Shown here one piece after another: positions 43,652-52,972 of a stretch of DNA of 64,000 nt. The stretch spans positions 1-64,000 of the forward strand of contig JAVBOY010000001.1 of NCBI GenBank assembly GCA_031550085.1, written 5' to 3'. The position numbers were made by a program, and so were the translations under genes. This DNA comes from UBA4417 sp031550085 (GTDB lineage Bacteria > Bacteroidota > Bacteroidia > Bacteroidales > UBA4417). Below the pieces are notes generated by a model, which searched no databases, was not told where the DNA came from, and was given only the letters and a program-made list of their open reading frames with translations. Numbering within the stretch: position 1 is the stretch's first letter; the number at the start of each line of letters is the position of its first letter.

Positions 43652-44247
43652 TCAAAGTAGGGCTTACAGGCGGTATTGGCAGCGGGAAAACCACCGTTGC
43701 CAAAGTGTTTGAGCAATTGAACATTCCGGTCTTTTATGCCGACGAAGAATCCAAAAAATTGCTGGATCGGGTGGAAGTTAAAGAAGCCCTTGCAGCCCAG
43801 TTCGGTCCGGACGTATTTGATTCGGACGGAACCGTCAGCCGGAAAGCCTTGGCCCAAAGGGTTTTTTCTCATGCGCAGGATCTGGCCGATTTAAACCAAT
43901 TGCTCCATCCGCGTTTAAAAGAAACATTTAAAAAATGGGCCGAATTACAAACCGGGAATTATGTAATCATGGAAGCCGCTATTTTGTTTGAAAGTGGTTT
44001 CAACTGCTTGTTCGATAAAATTGTTGTGGTTTCGGCTCCCGAAACAATCTGTATTCAACGGGTCATGGCGCGCGACAAGGTGAACACGGAACAAGTCCGG
44101 GCGCGAATGGACGCCCAATGGCCGTTGGAAAAGAAATTGAAAAAAGCGGATTTTGTGATCACCAATGATGATACACGTTTTGTGATCCCTCAAATCATTG
44201 CTATTGACAAAGAATTAAAATCATTTTGTTCCATCAAAAAACAGTAA
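43648..44247 (+). CDS. coaE: Dephospho-CoA kinase
   Basis: 199-residue P-loop kinase that phosphorylates dephospho-CoA in the last step of CoA synthesis. The P-loop is GLTGGIGSGKTTVA (residues 5-18), followed by YADEESKKLL and the LLHPRLKETFK and EAAILFESGF motifs. Length is normal. The start codon overlaps the stop of the YbbR gene. Confidence 0.95.
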   Translation: MIKVGLTGGIGSGKTTVAKVFEQLNIPVFYADEESKKLLDRVEVKEALAAQFGPDVFDSDGTVSRKALAQRVFSHAQDLADLNQLLHPRLKETFKKWAELQTGNYVIMEAAILFESGFNCLFDKIVVVSAPETICIQRVMARDKVNTEQVRARMDAQWPLEKKLKKADFVITNDDTRFVIPQIIAIDKELKSFCSIKKQ

Positions 44248-44251
44248 AGCT

Positions 44252-44782
44252 ATGCCAGAAATTTTAGGAGTTGGTTCGCGGATTAAACATCCCCAGTTTG
44301 GAAAAGGAGTTGTGGTTCAAATCCGTTCCGATGCATACGAGATCGCTTTTATCGAAAGCGGTATGCGTCAGATTCAGCGCGATTTCGAAGGGTTTGAAAT
44401 CATCGAACATATTGAAACGCCTTCCGACTTAGCCACCTATGAAAAAATCGAAAAGGGTTTGATCCGTGTTTTGCGTCGTTTCAGTGACGTATCGGAAATT
44501 ACCGAAATGGGCATGCGCTGGAACCATGGAAAATTAATCCTGGTTCCGGGCGATGCGGATACTAAAGAGAAAGAAGTCCCGCTGGAAACTTTTTTCCATA
44601 AGATTGTGATGGTTCGCGACCGGTTGCGGGTGCTGGAACAAAAAGTAAATGCAAGTGCCCTTACCGACGAAGAAAAAGTCGATATTCAGCAATACATTAC
44701 CCGTTGCTACGGAAGCTTGACGACTTTTAACGTGCTTTTCAAAAATAAGGAAGACCAATTCACCGGCTCCAAAGGCGAATAA
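44252..44782 (+). CDS. Conserved protein with Tudor-like N-terminus
   Basis: 176-residue cytoplasmic protein, not assigned to a named family. The N-terminal motif LGVGSRIKHPQFGKGVVVQI resembles the beta-barrel 'GxxVxHxxFGxGxV' motif of UvrD/PcrA C-termini and CarD-like RNA polymerase-binding domains. The remaining part is mainly helical and charged (IEKGLIRVLRRFSDVSEI, FFHKIVMVRDRLRVLEQ). It starts 4 bases after coaE and belongs to the ybbR-coaE transcript. A role in contacting nucleic acid or RNA polymerase is possible but unproven. Confidence 0.7.
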   Translation: MPEILGVGSRIKHPQFGKGVVVQIRSDAYEIAFIESGMRQIQRDFEGFEIIEHIETPSDLATYEKIEKGLIRVLRRFSDVSEITEMGMRWNHGKLILVPGDADTKEKEVPLETFFHKIVMVRDRLRVLEQKVNASALTDEEKVDIQQYITRCYGSLTTFNVLFKNKEDQFTGSKGE

Positions 44783-44796
44783 ATTGCTGTAACCGG

Positions 44797-45831
44797 TTAT
44801 CCCTTATCCTCTTTTTTTTCGTACGCATTGATAATGCTGGTCACCAATTTGTGCCGGACAACGTCCCGTCCGTCCAGTTTGATCATGTCGATCCCCGGAA
44901 TTTTATCCAGGATATCCATGGCACTTTTCAATCCGGAAGTTTGATTGCGCGGAAGGTCGATTTGGGTAATGTCACCGGTAATGACAAATTTTGAATTGTT
45001 TCCCAAACGGGTCAGGAACATTTTCAACTGCCCGTTTGTAGCGTTTTGCGCTTCGTCCAGAATAGCAAAAACATTTTCCAACGTACGCCCACGCATAAAG
45101 GCCAACGGTGCGATTTCGATGGTATTGTCTTCGAGGTAAGAAGCCAGCTTTTGACCGGGAATCATGTCGCGGAGCGCATCGTACAAAGGCTGCAAATAAG
45201 GGTCGAGTTTGTCTTTCAGGTCGCCGGGCAAAAACCCCAAATTCTCGCCGGCTTCCACAGCCGGACGGGTTAAGACAATACGTCTCACTTCCTTGTTTTT
45301 CAAAGCACGGACGGCCAAAGCGACGGCCGTATAAGTTTTCCCGGTTCCGGCTGGGCCAATGGCAAACAGCACGTCGTTGGTTTCCAAACTGGTAACCATT
45401 TTGCTTTGGTTGGGTGTCCGGGCACGGATCAACATGCCGTTACGACCGTGCACCAAGATATCGCGGTTGGTTTCCTGAAAAGTGTTGATCACTTCCGACG
45501 CATTGCCGTTGCCGGCCAATTTTTGGACATCTTCCGGGGTCAACTTGCTGTATGTATCGTAATACAAAAGCAGGGAAGTAAATACCTGCTCAAATTTCTC
45601 AATCTCGGCTTCGTCGCCTTGCACGCGGAGGGTTTCGCCCCGGGCAATGATTTTTAATTTCGGAAAGTGGTTGCGCAAGGTGTTGATGTTTACATCATTT
45701 ACACCATAAATATCGGTCGGCAAATAGGATTCGATGGAAAATTCTTTTTCGGTCACGGGAAAGGGATTAGCTACAAATATTTTGAGAAGGGTTTCGTTGT
45801 GCAGGGATTTCCGGTCCTTTATCGGTTGCAT
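44797..45831 (-). CDS. phoH: PhoH-family ATPase
   Basis: 344-residue PhoH-like protein with an N-terminal KH-like/DNA-binding region (about 1-110) and the PhoH ATPase domain. Walker A is GPAGTGKTYTAVALA (about residues 158-172), followed by LTRPAVEAGENLGFLPGDL and Walker B FAILDEAQNA. PhoH proteins are RNA-linked ATPases often associated with RNA turnover or ribosome assembly. ATG at 45829-45831 was chosen over the GTG two codons earlier. Convergent with the Tudor-like gene, 14 bases apart. Confidence 0.93.
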   Translation of the reverse strand: MQPIKDRKSLHNETLLKIFVANPFPVTEKEFSIESYLPTDIYGVNDVNINTLRNHFPKLKIIARGETLRVQGDEAEIEKFEQVFTSLLLYYDTYSKLTPEDVQKLAGNGNASEVINTFQETNRDILVHGRNGMLIRARTPNQSKMVTSLETNDVLFAIGPAGTGKTYTAVALAVRALKNKEVRRIVLTRPAVEAGENLGFLPGDLKDKLDPYLQPLYDALRDMIPGQKLASYLEDNTIEIAPLAFMRGRTLENVFAILDEAQNATNGQLKMFLTRLGNNSKFVITGDITQIDLPRNQTSGLKSAMDILDKIPGIDMIKLDGRDVVRHKLVTSIINAYEKKEDKG

Positions 45832-45889
45832 TTGCACAAAAAACCTTTACAAAATTAGCAAATCCATTCACCCATTCCGCATTTCTTGT

Positions 45890-45897
45890 TAATTTTG
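45890..45897 (+). promoter_or_regulatory. -7 element of the SAM hydroxide adenosyltransferase gene
   Basis: TAATTTTG, 34 bases before the ATG at 45932, in the 100-base divergent gap with phoH. Confidence 0.35.
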
Positions 45898-45931
45898 GCT
45901 GAAAATTACAGCAAACCGCTTTCAAAGCAGC

Positions 45932-46726
45932 ATGGCAATTATCACCTTAACAAGCAATTGGGGATTGAAGGATCATTATTTGGCATCCGTAAAGGGCGCT
46001 ATTTTAAGCCGTTTGCCCCAAGCTGCCATTGTGGATATTACGCATGAAATTGAATCGTTTAGTATTGATAAAGCGGGGTTTATCCTGCGAAACGCTTATC
46101 CGTATTTTCCTCCGGGCAGCATTCACCTGATCGGACTGAACTCGATCGAGTCGGATGCGCATCCGCATGTGGTAGTGAAAGCGGACGGGCATTATTTTAT
46201 CAGCGCCGACAACGGGATTTTCACGGTATTGTTCGATACGCCGCCTGAAGATTATATTTATTTGGAAATACCGCAGGAATCACAATATTTTACATTTCCC
46301 GAACGTGACCGGTTTGTGAAAGCAGCCTGCCATCTGGCCGAAGGGAAAAGTATGGACGAGTTGGGTACCCGCCCGCAGGCAAACCAATCGTTCATTTATA
46401 CCATTTCCAAAGCAACCCTGACCGAAAACGGGCTTCGGGGATCCATCGTTTACATCGATCATTACGGAAACGTATACATCAATATTTCCGAAAAACAGTT
46501 CCGCGAAACGTTCGGATACAATAAATTCATCCTTAAAATGCCCCGTGAACGGCATAACATTTACCAACTGGCGAAAGCCTACGACGATGTGCGCCACGGG
46601 GAAGTCTGCGCATTGTTTGCTTCCAATGGGATGCTGCAGGTAGCGGTCAACGAAGGAAATGCGGAAGAGCTTCTGGGATTGAAGCTGTATTCGTCGGTGG
46701 ATGTTGTTTTCGCTACCGATTTCTAA
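45932..46726 (+). CDS. S-adenosyl-L-methionine hydroxide adenosyltransferase (DUF62)
   Basis: 264-residue protein of the SAM hydrolase/fluorinase fold, which splits SAM into adenosine and methionine using hydroxide. The family's N-terminus is ITLTSNWGLKDHYLASVKG, followed by VDITHEIESFSIDKAGFIL and ISADNGIFTVLFD. The C-terminal beta domain includes VYIDHYGNVYINIS. The chlorinase/fluorinase insertion is not seen, so the hydroxide form is expected. The physiological role in bacteria is unclear. Confidence 0.9.
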   Translation: MAIITLTSNWGLKDHYLASVKGAILSRLPQAAIVDITHEIESFSIDKAGFILRNAYPYFPPGSIHLIGLNSIESDAHPHVVVKADGHYFISADNGIFTVLFDTPPEDYIYLEIPQESQYFTFPERDRFVKAACHLAEGKSMDELGTRPQANQSFIYTISKATLTENGLRGSIVYIDHYGNVYINISEKQFRETFGYNKFILKMPRERHNIYQLAKAYDDVRHGEVCALFASNGMLQVAVNEGNAEELLGLKLYSSVDVVFATDF

Positions 46727-46794
46727 AAACGGCGATCCAAAAAAATTAAATGCAACTTATATTTCAAAATTATACCTAAAACCAAGTAACAAAA

Positions 46795-48930
46795 ATGAAA
46801 AATCGATTCCACTTACTACTGCTTTGTATTGTTTTGTCGTTTGCACAACAACTGCGTGCCGATGAGGGAATGTGGCTTCCCATGTTTGTCGAGCGTTTGA
46901 ATTACATCGACATGCAAAAACAAGGCTTGAAACTGACTCCCGAAGAACTATACAGCATCAACCATTCCAGTTTGAAAGATGCCATTGTCCATTTCGGCGG
47001 CGGATGTACCGGCGAAATTGTTTCGGCCGAAGGCCTGTTGTTTACGAACCACCACTGCGGTTACCCGAACATTCAAGCGCACAGCAGCATCGATCACGAT
47101 TACCTGACCGAAGGTTTCTGGGCAAAAAGCAAAGCCGAGGAGCTTCCCAACCAAGGGTTAACCGTTAAATTTTTAGTCCGCATCGACGATGTGACGAAAA
47201 CAATTTTGTCACAAGTCAACGAAAACATGACCGAGACGCAACGGAACGACAAAATCCGTGAGATCGCCAAGAAATTGGAATCCGACGCAGCCAAAGACAA
47301 CAAATTCTATGATGCGCGGGTAGCTTCCTTTTTCAACGGAAACGAATACTACCTTTTTGTTTACGAAGTGTTTAAGGATGTTCGCCTGGTGGGCGCTCCC
47401 CCTTCATCCATCGGAAAATTCGGCGCCGACAGCGACAACTGGATGTGGCCGCGCCAAACGGGCGACTTTTCGGTGTTCCGGGTGTATGCCGATAAAAACA
47501 ACAATCCGGCTGAATATTCCAAAGATAATGTTCCGTACAAACCCAAACACTTTTTGCCGATATCCATCAAGGGGTTAAAGCAAGATGATTTTACATTTAT
47601 CATGGGCTATCCGGGAACCACCGACCGCTATGCAAGCTCGCATACCATCGAGTGGACAACCGACTACCAGGCTCCTGCCCTGGTGAAAGTCCGTACCCAA
47701 AAATTGAATATAATGTTGGCCGATATGCAGGCCAATCCGGATGTCCGCATTAAGTATGCTTCAAAATACGCTTCTTCGTCCAACTATTGGAAGTTCTTCC
47801 AGGGACAAACCAAAGGATTAAAAGCGTTACATGTTGAAGATCGCAAAGCCGAACTGGAAAATCAATTTGCATCCTGGATTTCAAAAGATGCGAACCGGAA
47901 AAACGAATACGGAAATGCCGTGCAATTGATTGACGATGCTTATAAAACCATTGATAAATACGAAATCGCCATCCGTTACACGAACGAAGCCATTTGGCGG
48001 GGAACCGAAATCATTGCGTTTGCACGTCAGTTCAGTAAGTTTTTTGAAAATCCGGCTGCAGTAACGGATAAGGGCCGCTACACCAAGGCGGTTTCCGACT
48101 ATTTCAAGGATTACAATGCGCCTACCGATCAAAAAGTGTTTGCGGCCATGCTCGAAATGTTTTACACGGATGTGCCCAAAGATCAACAACCTCCAATTAT
48201 GGAAGAGCTTTACAAGAAATACAAAGGAAACTGGACAGAACTGGCGAAAAAAGCGTTTGAGAAATCTATTTTTGCCGACCAACACAAAATGGAAGAGGCT
48301 GTGAATACAGGAAATAACAAAGGATTGGATAAAGATCCGGTTTGGCAACTGCAAAAGGCCTTTGCCGATCACGGACAAAAGTTGGGGGACTGGACAAAAG
48401 ATGCTTACGATCAACTGGCAAAAGGGCGCCGCTTGTATGTGAAAGGCCTCCGCGAAATGCAACCCGACACCAAATTCTATCCGGATGCCAACAGCACCAT
48501 GCGCTTGACTTACGGGTCGGTACAAGGGTACGATCCCGCCGACGGAATCCGCTATCGCTATTACACCACCTTGAAGGGCGTGATGGAAAAAGAAGACCCG
48601 AAGAATTGGGAATTTGTGGTTCCGGCTAAGTTGAAACAGCTTTATGAAACGAAAGATTACGGCCCTTACGGTGAAAACGGGGATATGCCGGTCGGATTTA
48701 TCACGAACAACGACATTACCGGAGGAAATTCGGGAAGTCCTGTGATCAATGCCAACGGAGAATTGGTCGGATTGGCCTTTGACGGCAACTGGGAAGCCAT
48801 GAGTTGCAACTACGCTTTCGAGCCCAATTTGCAACGTACGGTTTGCGTGGATGCGCGTTATGTGTTGTTTATCATCGATAAATACGCCGGCGCCACCAAC
48901 CTGATCAAAGAATTGGATATCCGCAAATAA
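46795..48930 (+). CDS. S46-family dipeptidyl-peptidase (DPP7-like)
   Basis: 711-residue S46 serine exopeptidase, a family of periplasmic dipeptidyl-peptidases in Bacteroidota that feed on peptides. Signal peptide residues 1-22 (cleavage near LRA-D). The chymotrypsin-like halves show the histidine motif FTNHHCGY (H86/H87) and the serine motif ITGGNSGSPVINANG (Ser646). The residue 18 positions after that serine is glycine (in AFDGNWEAMS). In DPP7 this position is Gly and in DPP11 it is Arg, so a preference for hydrophobic rather than acidic P1 residues is likely. A strong terminator follows. Confidence 0.93.
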   Translation: MKNRFHLLLLCIVLSFAQQLRADEGMWLPMFVERLNYIDMQKQGLKLTPEELYSINHSSLKDAIVHFGGGCTGEIVSAEGLLFTNHHCGYPNIQAHSSIDHDYLTEGFWAKSKAEELPNQGLTVKFLVRIDDVTKTILSQVNENMTETQRNDKIREIAKKLESDAAKDNKFYDARVASFFNGNEYYLFVYEVFKDVRLVGAPPSSIGKFGADSDNWMWPRQTGDFSVFRVYADKNNNPAEYSKDNVPYKPKHFLPISIKGLKQDDFTFIMGYPGTTDRYASSHTIEWTTDYQAPALVKVRTQKLNIMLADMQANPDVRIKYASKYASSSNYWKFFQGQTKGLKALHVEDRKAELENQFASWISKDANRKNEYGNAVQLIDDAYKTIDKYEIAIRYTNEAIWRGTEIIAFARQFSKFFENPAAVTDKGRYTKAVSDYFKDYNAPTDQKVFAAMLEMFYTDVPKDQQPPIMEELYKKYKGNWTELAKKAFEKSIFADQHKMEEAVNTGNNKGLDKDPVWQLQKAFADHGQKLGDWTKDAYDQLAKGRRLYVKGLREMQPDTKFYPDANSTMRLTYGSVQGYDPADGIRYRYYTTLKGVMEKEDPKNWEFVVPAKLKQLYETKDYGPYGENGDMPVGFITNNDITGGNSGSPVINANGELVGLAFDGNWEAMSCNYAFEPNLQRTVCVDARYVLFIIDKYAGATNLIKELDIRK

Positions 48931-48937
48931 ATGTTTT

Positions 48938-48979
48938 GTGAATCCTGGAAGGGAGAAACCTTTCAGGATTCACTTTTTT
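48938..48979 (+). terminator. Intrinsic terminator of the S46 peptidase gene
   Basis: 15-bp stem GTGAATCCTGGAAGG with CCTTTCAGGATTCAC (one G-T pair) and six T. It occupies the first codons of an open frame starting at 48938, showing that the CYTH protein begins later, at 49007. Confidence 0.85.
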
Positions 48980-49006
48980 CATTGTTTTACCTTACGCCTT
49001 TTTACC

Positions 49007-49480
49007 ATGCCCACCGAAATCGAACGTAAGTTTCTGATAGACAAAGACCGGTTACCGGATCTGCCTCAGGGGACATTAATCCGGCAAGGATACTTGCATC
49101 TCGGCGATTCGCATACGGTTCGTGTCCGCGTAAAAGGCAATCAAGGTTTTATCACCATCAAAGGAGCGACGGAATCTCTTTCGCGGAGTGAATTCGAATA
49201 TGAAATTCCTCATGAGGATGCCTTATTCTTGCTGGAGGCTTATTGCAAAAATGCCGTTGTGAAGAGACGTTCGGTATACGAGTACAAAGGTCATTTCTGG
49301 GAAATTGATATTTTTGAGGGCTTAAATACAGGCTTGCTGATTGCGGAACTGGAACTGAAATCGGAAACGGAAGTTTTTGAAAAACCGGATTGGCTGGGAG
49401 AAGAGGTTTCTTTTGACGAAAGGTACCGGAATTCCAGTTTGAGTGTAACTCCTTTTACCGAATGGTCTGCAGATGCTTGA
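49007..49480 (+). CDS. CYTH-domain protein (triphosphate tunnel type)
   Basis: 157-residue CYTH protein with the signature EIERKFLIDKDRLP at its N-terminus. Alternating charged beta strands form the triphosphate tunnel (VRVRVKGNQGFITIKGA, FEYEIP, YKGHFWEIDIFEG). Bacterial relatives are inorganic triphosphatases or have no proven substrate. The start at ATG 49007 follows the terminator of the peptidase gene. Confidence 0.92.
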   Translation: MPTEIERKFLIDKDRLPDLPQGTLIRQGYLHLGDSHTVRVRVKGNQGFITIKGATESLSRSEFEYEIPHEDALFLLEAYCKNAVVKRRSVYEYKGHFWEIDIFEGLNTGLLIAELELKSETEVFEKPDWLGEEVSFDERYRNSSLSVTPFTEWSADA

Positions 49481-49538
49481 AAGAGCACTTGACAATTGCA
49501 TGAAATCTTTACAAACACAAACATAAAAAACAATTCTT

Positions 49539-50699
49539 ATGAAACATCGGATATTTTTAATCCTCGGCGTTGCCGTTCTTTTCTTCTCGTCCTGCGAAAA
49601 GTCCGAAACCAGCCAAGTGACCGTAGCGCGTGGCGCCAACTGCCTGATCAACACTTCGGATGCAAATCTTGCCATTTTCGGATTTAACACCACGGCACTG
49701 GGCGACTACGATGCTTATGTTGCCAAACTGTCGCAAGACGGAAGCGTGCAATGGACAAAAACATTCGGTACCCGCCAAACGGATGCCTTTTACAATGGGA
49801 AACAAGCTGCAGACGGAAATTTTGTGGCCTGCGGATATGCCATCCAGAACGATGGTGCCACTTCTCATGCTTTGGTGTACAAAATCAGCGAACATGGGGA
49901 GGCTATGTGGTCAAAAACCTTTCACGAAAGTGATCAAAACCAGTTTTATTGCATGGAAACGGTGGGAGACTCCGGGTATATCGCTTGCGGGTATAACAAG
50001 GCCAAAACTTCGGCCAACCGGAGATTGTATATTGTCCGAATGGATTTGGAGGGCAATGCGCTCTGGTCGAAAACCGTAAAAACGAAAGCAAGCATCGGAA
50101 ATGATTTCGATGCTGCATATTGGGTGTTGACCGATACGGACGGGGGATTTCTTATCTGCGGCGCTTTGGCCGAACCGTCCAGCTCTCAATACGGCTTCTT
50201 AATGAAACTTTCGCCCCAAGGCGACAGCTTGTGGACCAAACGTTTCGAAGGGCTTGCGTTCAGTATCGACCGGGCTCCCGACGGCGGTCTTATCCTGGGA
50301 GGCCAAAAGAAAGTCAATAGCAACCAGAATTTGTACATGGCCAAATATTCCGCAACTTACGACATGGAATGGGAACACACATACGAATCAAGTTATTACG
50401 GTTACGGCACCAAAGTGGTTGCTTGTCAGGACGGGTCGTATGCGCTTACCGGAATTTGCCTGGCAAGTCAATCCCTCAATTACGATGCTCCGATCGTGCT
50501 GGTGGATGCAACGGGAACCCAAAAATGGTTTAAGGTATTCGGCGGCAGCAAAATGGACCAGTCATTCGGTATGGTTCAGTCGCCTGATGGAAACCTTTGC
50601 ACTGCCGGAATGAGCCTTTCCAGCGGCAGCAGCACCATTCTGCTGGATAAAGTATCTCAATCCGACGGAAGTTTAATTTGGCAAAAAGAACTGAAATAA
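49539..50699 (+). CDS. Lipoprotein with beta-propeller-like repeats
   Basis: 386-residue lipoprotein (lipobox FSSC, Cys19) with about seven imperfect repeats of 45-50 residues, each carrying patterns such as QWTKTFGTRQTDAFYNGKQ, MWSKTFHESDQNQFYCMET and DGSYALTGICLASQS. These resemble the delta-60/SBBP-type repeats of surface proteins, which are predicted to fold as beta propellers. No catalytic motif is visible. Ligand unknown. It ends at a bidirectional terminator shared with the next gene. Confidence 0.75.
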   Translation: MKHRIFLILGVAVLFFSSCEKSETSQVTVARGANCLINTSDANLAIFGFNTTALGDYDAYVAKLSQDGSVQWTKTFGTRQTDAFYNGKQAADGNFVACGYAIQNDGATSHALVYKISEHGEAMWSKTFHESDQNQFYCMETVGDSGYIACGYNKAKTSANRRLYIVRMDLEGNALWSKTVKTKASIGNDFDAAYWVLTDTDGGFLICGALAEPSSSQYGFLMKLSPQGDSLWTKRFEGLAFSIDRAPDGGLILGGQKKVNSNQNLYMAKYSATYDMEWEHTYESSYYGYGTKVVACQDGSYALTGICLASQSLNYDAPIVLVDATGTQKWFKVFGGSKMDQSFGMVQSPDGNLCTAGMSLSSGSSTILLDKVSQSDGSLIWQKELK

Positions 50700-50715
50700 G
50701 TTTTTGCTTTTACTG

Positions 50716-50757
50716 AAAACGGCTGCCAATTCAAGTATGAATTGGGCAGCCGTTTTT
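50716..50757. terminator. Bidirectional intrinsic terminator
   Basis: Long stem AAAACGGCTGCC-AATTCA with TGAATTGGGCAGCCGTTTT (one bulged base), 4-base loop, A-run on the left and T-run on the right; between convergent lipoprotein genes. Confidence 0.9.
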
Positions 50758-50781
50758 TTCAACAATTTGAGAAAGTTGCTC

Positions 50782-51429
50782 TTATTCTTTGATCGAATCA
50801 AATTCCACGATATAATAAATTTTATTGGTTTCGGCGATGTCGTTCCATTCGCCGGCAATTCCCAGGGTTGCAGGATAATCAGCCGGCCATTTTGCCAATG
50901 CGATGGCGGCTGCATTTTGTCCGTTGGGGGAAACCTGCGGATCGGTAAAATTATCCGGTTCGTTGAATGTCCCCGTGGAGGTTCCGCCCCAATTAACATA
51001 AGCTCCTCCTACAGTGCCGCCTGTATTGCTGCCCAACCAAAACAAAGGGAAGGTCCCCGATTTGTTGGCTCCGTTCCAAATCCAAACGCCTTCGCCCGCG
51101 CGGTCGGTGGCGCCGATCCAAATATAGGCTGCGCCTCCCCCATCAGCCACGCTGACGTAAGTCTTGGATATTCCCGAATTTTGAATGCCTTTGTAAATGC
51201 TGTCTTGTTCGGCCTTGCTGCCAATCTCGACCAAATAACCGCCTTTGGCTACGGCATCGGCGGCCGCATCCACCCACGATTTCTTTTCTTTCACGATTAA
51301 ATAGGAATGTCCGTTGCAGTAAAAATAAGAAGAAGCTGGGGGATCGTTGTCCTTATCGGAACAGGAAGTGCCCAGAATGGCTATTGACGCCATCAATACA
51401 AACAAGAATGATTTTAAAAGTGTTTTCAT
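50782..51429 (-). CDS. C-type-lectin-like lipoprotein
   Basis: 215-residue lipoprotein (lipobox-like GTSC, Cys23) with a C-type lectin-like domain in about residues 38-210. The typical start GHSYLIVKEKKSWVDAAADA (the 'WxxA' helix), YLVEIGSKAEQDSIYKGI, YIWIGATD and the final WNDI and YIVEFD motifs are present. The cysteine pairs of animal lectins are absent, as in other bacterial members. Sugar or protein binding is possible. It faces the previous lipoprotein. Confidence 0.8.
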   Translation of the reverse strand: MKTLLKSFLFVLMASIAILGTSCSDKDNDPPASSYFYCNGHSYLIVKEKKSWVDAAADAVAKGGYLVEIGSKAEQDSIYKGIQNSGISKTYVSVADGGGAAYIWIGATDRAGEGVWIWNGANKSGTFPLFWLGSNTGGTVGGAYVNWGGTSTGTFNEPDNFTDPQVSPNGQNAAAIALAKWPADYPATLGIAGEWNDIAETNKIYYIVEFDSIKE

Positions 51430-51683
51430 ACGATATACGGTTTAGGGTTTAAAAATTTTTCGTGTATTTAGTTTACCAGATTTCATTGGGACGAACGCCT
51501 TTTTTCATTGCATTTTCTATCCGCCGGACTGATCCAATGAGTATGATAGAATCATTTTTTTCATTGGTGTCTGCTTTCGCCGACGTTAAAAATAAATTCG
51601 CAAAGGAAGGCCTTGCCCAAAACATTATTGTTGTTTCTCAGATACGCTGTGCTATCCCTTTCATTCGAGAATAGTATCCGGTA

Positions 51684-52133
51684 TTAGCGTTTTCCGCTTT
51701 TTTCACCGGAATCGGATTCCCATTGGGCGTTGGCAATGTCGTAATACATGGTTTTGCCATCGGCCACAATCTTAATTTTTTGTGCCTCAAAAATGGTTGT
51801 GCCGGGGATGTTAAAATTCATCACATGGAAGACGGTTTCATCGGTGTAAGTAGTTTCCCAGGCGCCGCCATCAGCGACCTTAATACTTACCCCTCTGGCA
51901 GTTACTTTCCCGGCTTCAAAACTTTTGGTATCGGAAACAAGGTATACCGCCACTTTCATTTTTTCGAACGTTTTGCCTTCGGCGACTTTAAAAGCAATAA
52001 AATCGGGCGCATAAACATCCAACATCTCAAATGTGCCATTGCTTTGATTTGGATTGCTCTGTGCAAGGGCCTGATGGTTGCCGGCAATTGCCAAAACAAC
52101 GAGGGTTATTAAAAAAACGATTCCTTTTTTCAT
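51684..52133 (-). CDS. Small exported protein, unknown function
   Basis: 149-residue protein with a signal peptide (residues 1-25, cleavage near ALA-Q) and a beta-rich mature part (MLDVYAPDFIAFKVAEGK, AVYLVSDTKSF, TIFEAQKIKIVADGK). No family recognised. The C-terminus is charged (SDSGEKSGKR). It lies in a run of four small exported genes on the minus strand (50782-53344). Confidence 0.65.
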   Translation of the reverse strand: MKKGIVFLITLVVLAIAGNHQALAQSNPNQSNGTFEMLDVYAPDFIAFKVAEGKTFEKMKVAVYLVSDTKSFEAGKVTARGVSIKVADGGAWETTYTDETVFHVMNFNIPGTTIFEAQKIKIVADGKTMYYDIANAQWESDSGEKSGKR

Positions 52134-52282
52134 TTTCTTTTTTATTTACGGTGAAATACGAATGTCATTTATCTTGTAAACTGGATTTTTGGGGCAGTTT
52201 GAAGAAGTACCGGAAGCCTTTTTTGTTGCTTTTTATGGAAATTGCTTTTCCCATGCAAGGATCCAAATGAAATCCCTGCAAT

Positions 52283-52873
52283 TTATCGTACTTTATTCCA
52301 TGTCATAATTTGGGGCGTGATTGTTTTTCCGCATTGCGCCTCAAATTTTTTGTCCAAATCGGTAAAATTGTTGGTGATTGCAGTCGTAAACTCCACTTCG
52401 GAATCCGGATATTCTTTCCCGATAATGGCATGACGAACATTTTTAGTAACCAGCGTATTTACTTCTCCCAAATATACCGCATCGCCTGCCGACACGGAAA
52501 AATGCCCCTCTATCCGGTCTTTAATGTCCACCCAAGTGGCCAATGAAGAGCCTTCTATAAAATCACCAAGCGTAAAACAGGTTAATGTATAGTCTCCCGG
52601 AGGAATCATAAACGATTGGACACCATCCACTTTTAAAATAACCTGTTCGTTTTGTTGATTTTTAAAAGTCATGTAACTATACACGGTTCGCCGGTCATTA
52701 ACAGGAGGATGGTCGTTTTTGGCGCCCACCACAACATACGCCTTATGGCCCTGCGCATACGTTTTTTCTTTAAAAGCTACATTTATGTACGAAGAACAGG
52801 CCGATAGCGTCAGCAGCAAGCAAAACGTAACGAACATCTTTGTTCTCTTTTTCCGGTAAAGCAAATTTCTCAT
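52283..52873 (-). CDS. Putative lipoprotein with DUF2846-like features
   Basis: 196-residue lipoprotein with lipobox TLSAC (Cys26 from the first ATG). The first 12 residues (MRNLLYRKKRTK) are basic; the second ATG at 52837 (MFVTFCLLLTLSAC) gives a tighter signal and may be the real start. The beta-rich body with MIPPGDYTLTCFTLGD and VSAGDAVYLGEVNT recalls small Bacteroidota lipoproteins that present a PEGA-like or DUF2846-type fold. That assignment is tentative. Confidence 0.6.
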   Translation of the reverse strand: MRNLLYRKKRTKMFVTFCLLLTLSACSSYINVAFKEKTYAQGHKAYVVVGAKNDHPPVNDRRTVYSYMTFKNQQNEQVILKVDGVQSFMIPPGDYTLTCFTLGDFIEGSSLATWVDIKDRIEGHFSVSAGDAVYLGEVNTLVTKNVRHAIIGKEYPDSEVEFTTAITNNFTDLDKKFEAQCGKTITPQIMTWNKVR

Positions 52874-52972
52874 ATGCTTCTTGGCTTTTTACCCTTTCCG
52901 GGCGGTTCATACTCTTGGCCTTGTTAGTAATGTTTAGTTTTTAGCAAACAAGATCGACAATCTCAGCGATCC

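Noticed and set aside
47881..48834. 317-residue minus-strand open frame inside the S46 peptidase gene
   Set aside because: Antisense shadow of a gene with clear catalytic motifs.
51462..51674. 70-residue plus-strand open frame between two lipoprotein genes
   Set aside because: No signal peptide, domain or promoter; the gap (51430-51683) otherwise shows nothing supported.
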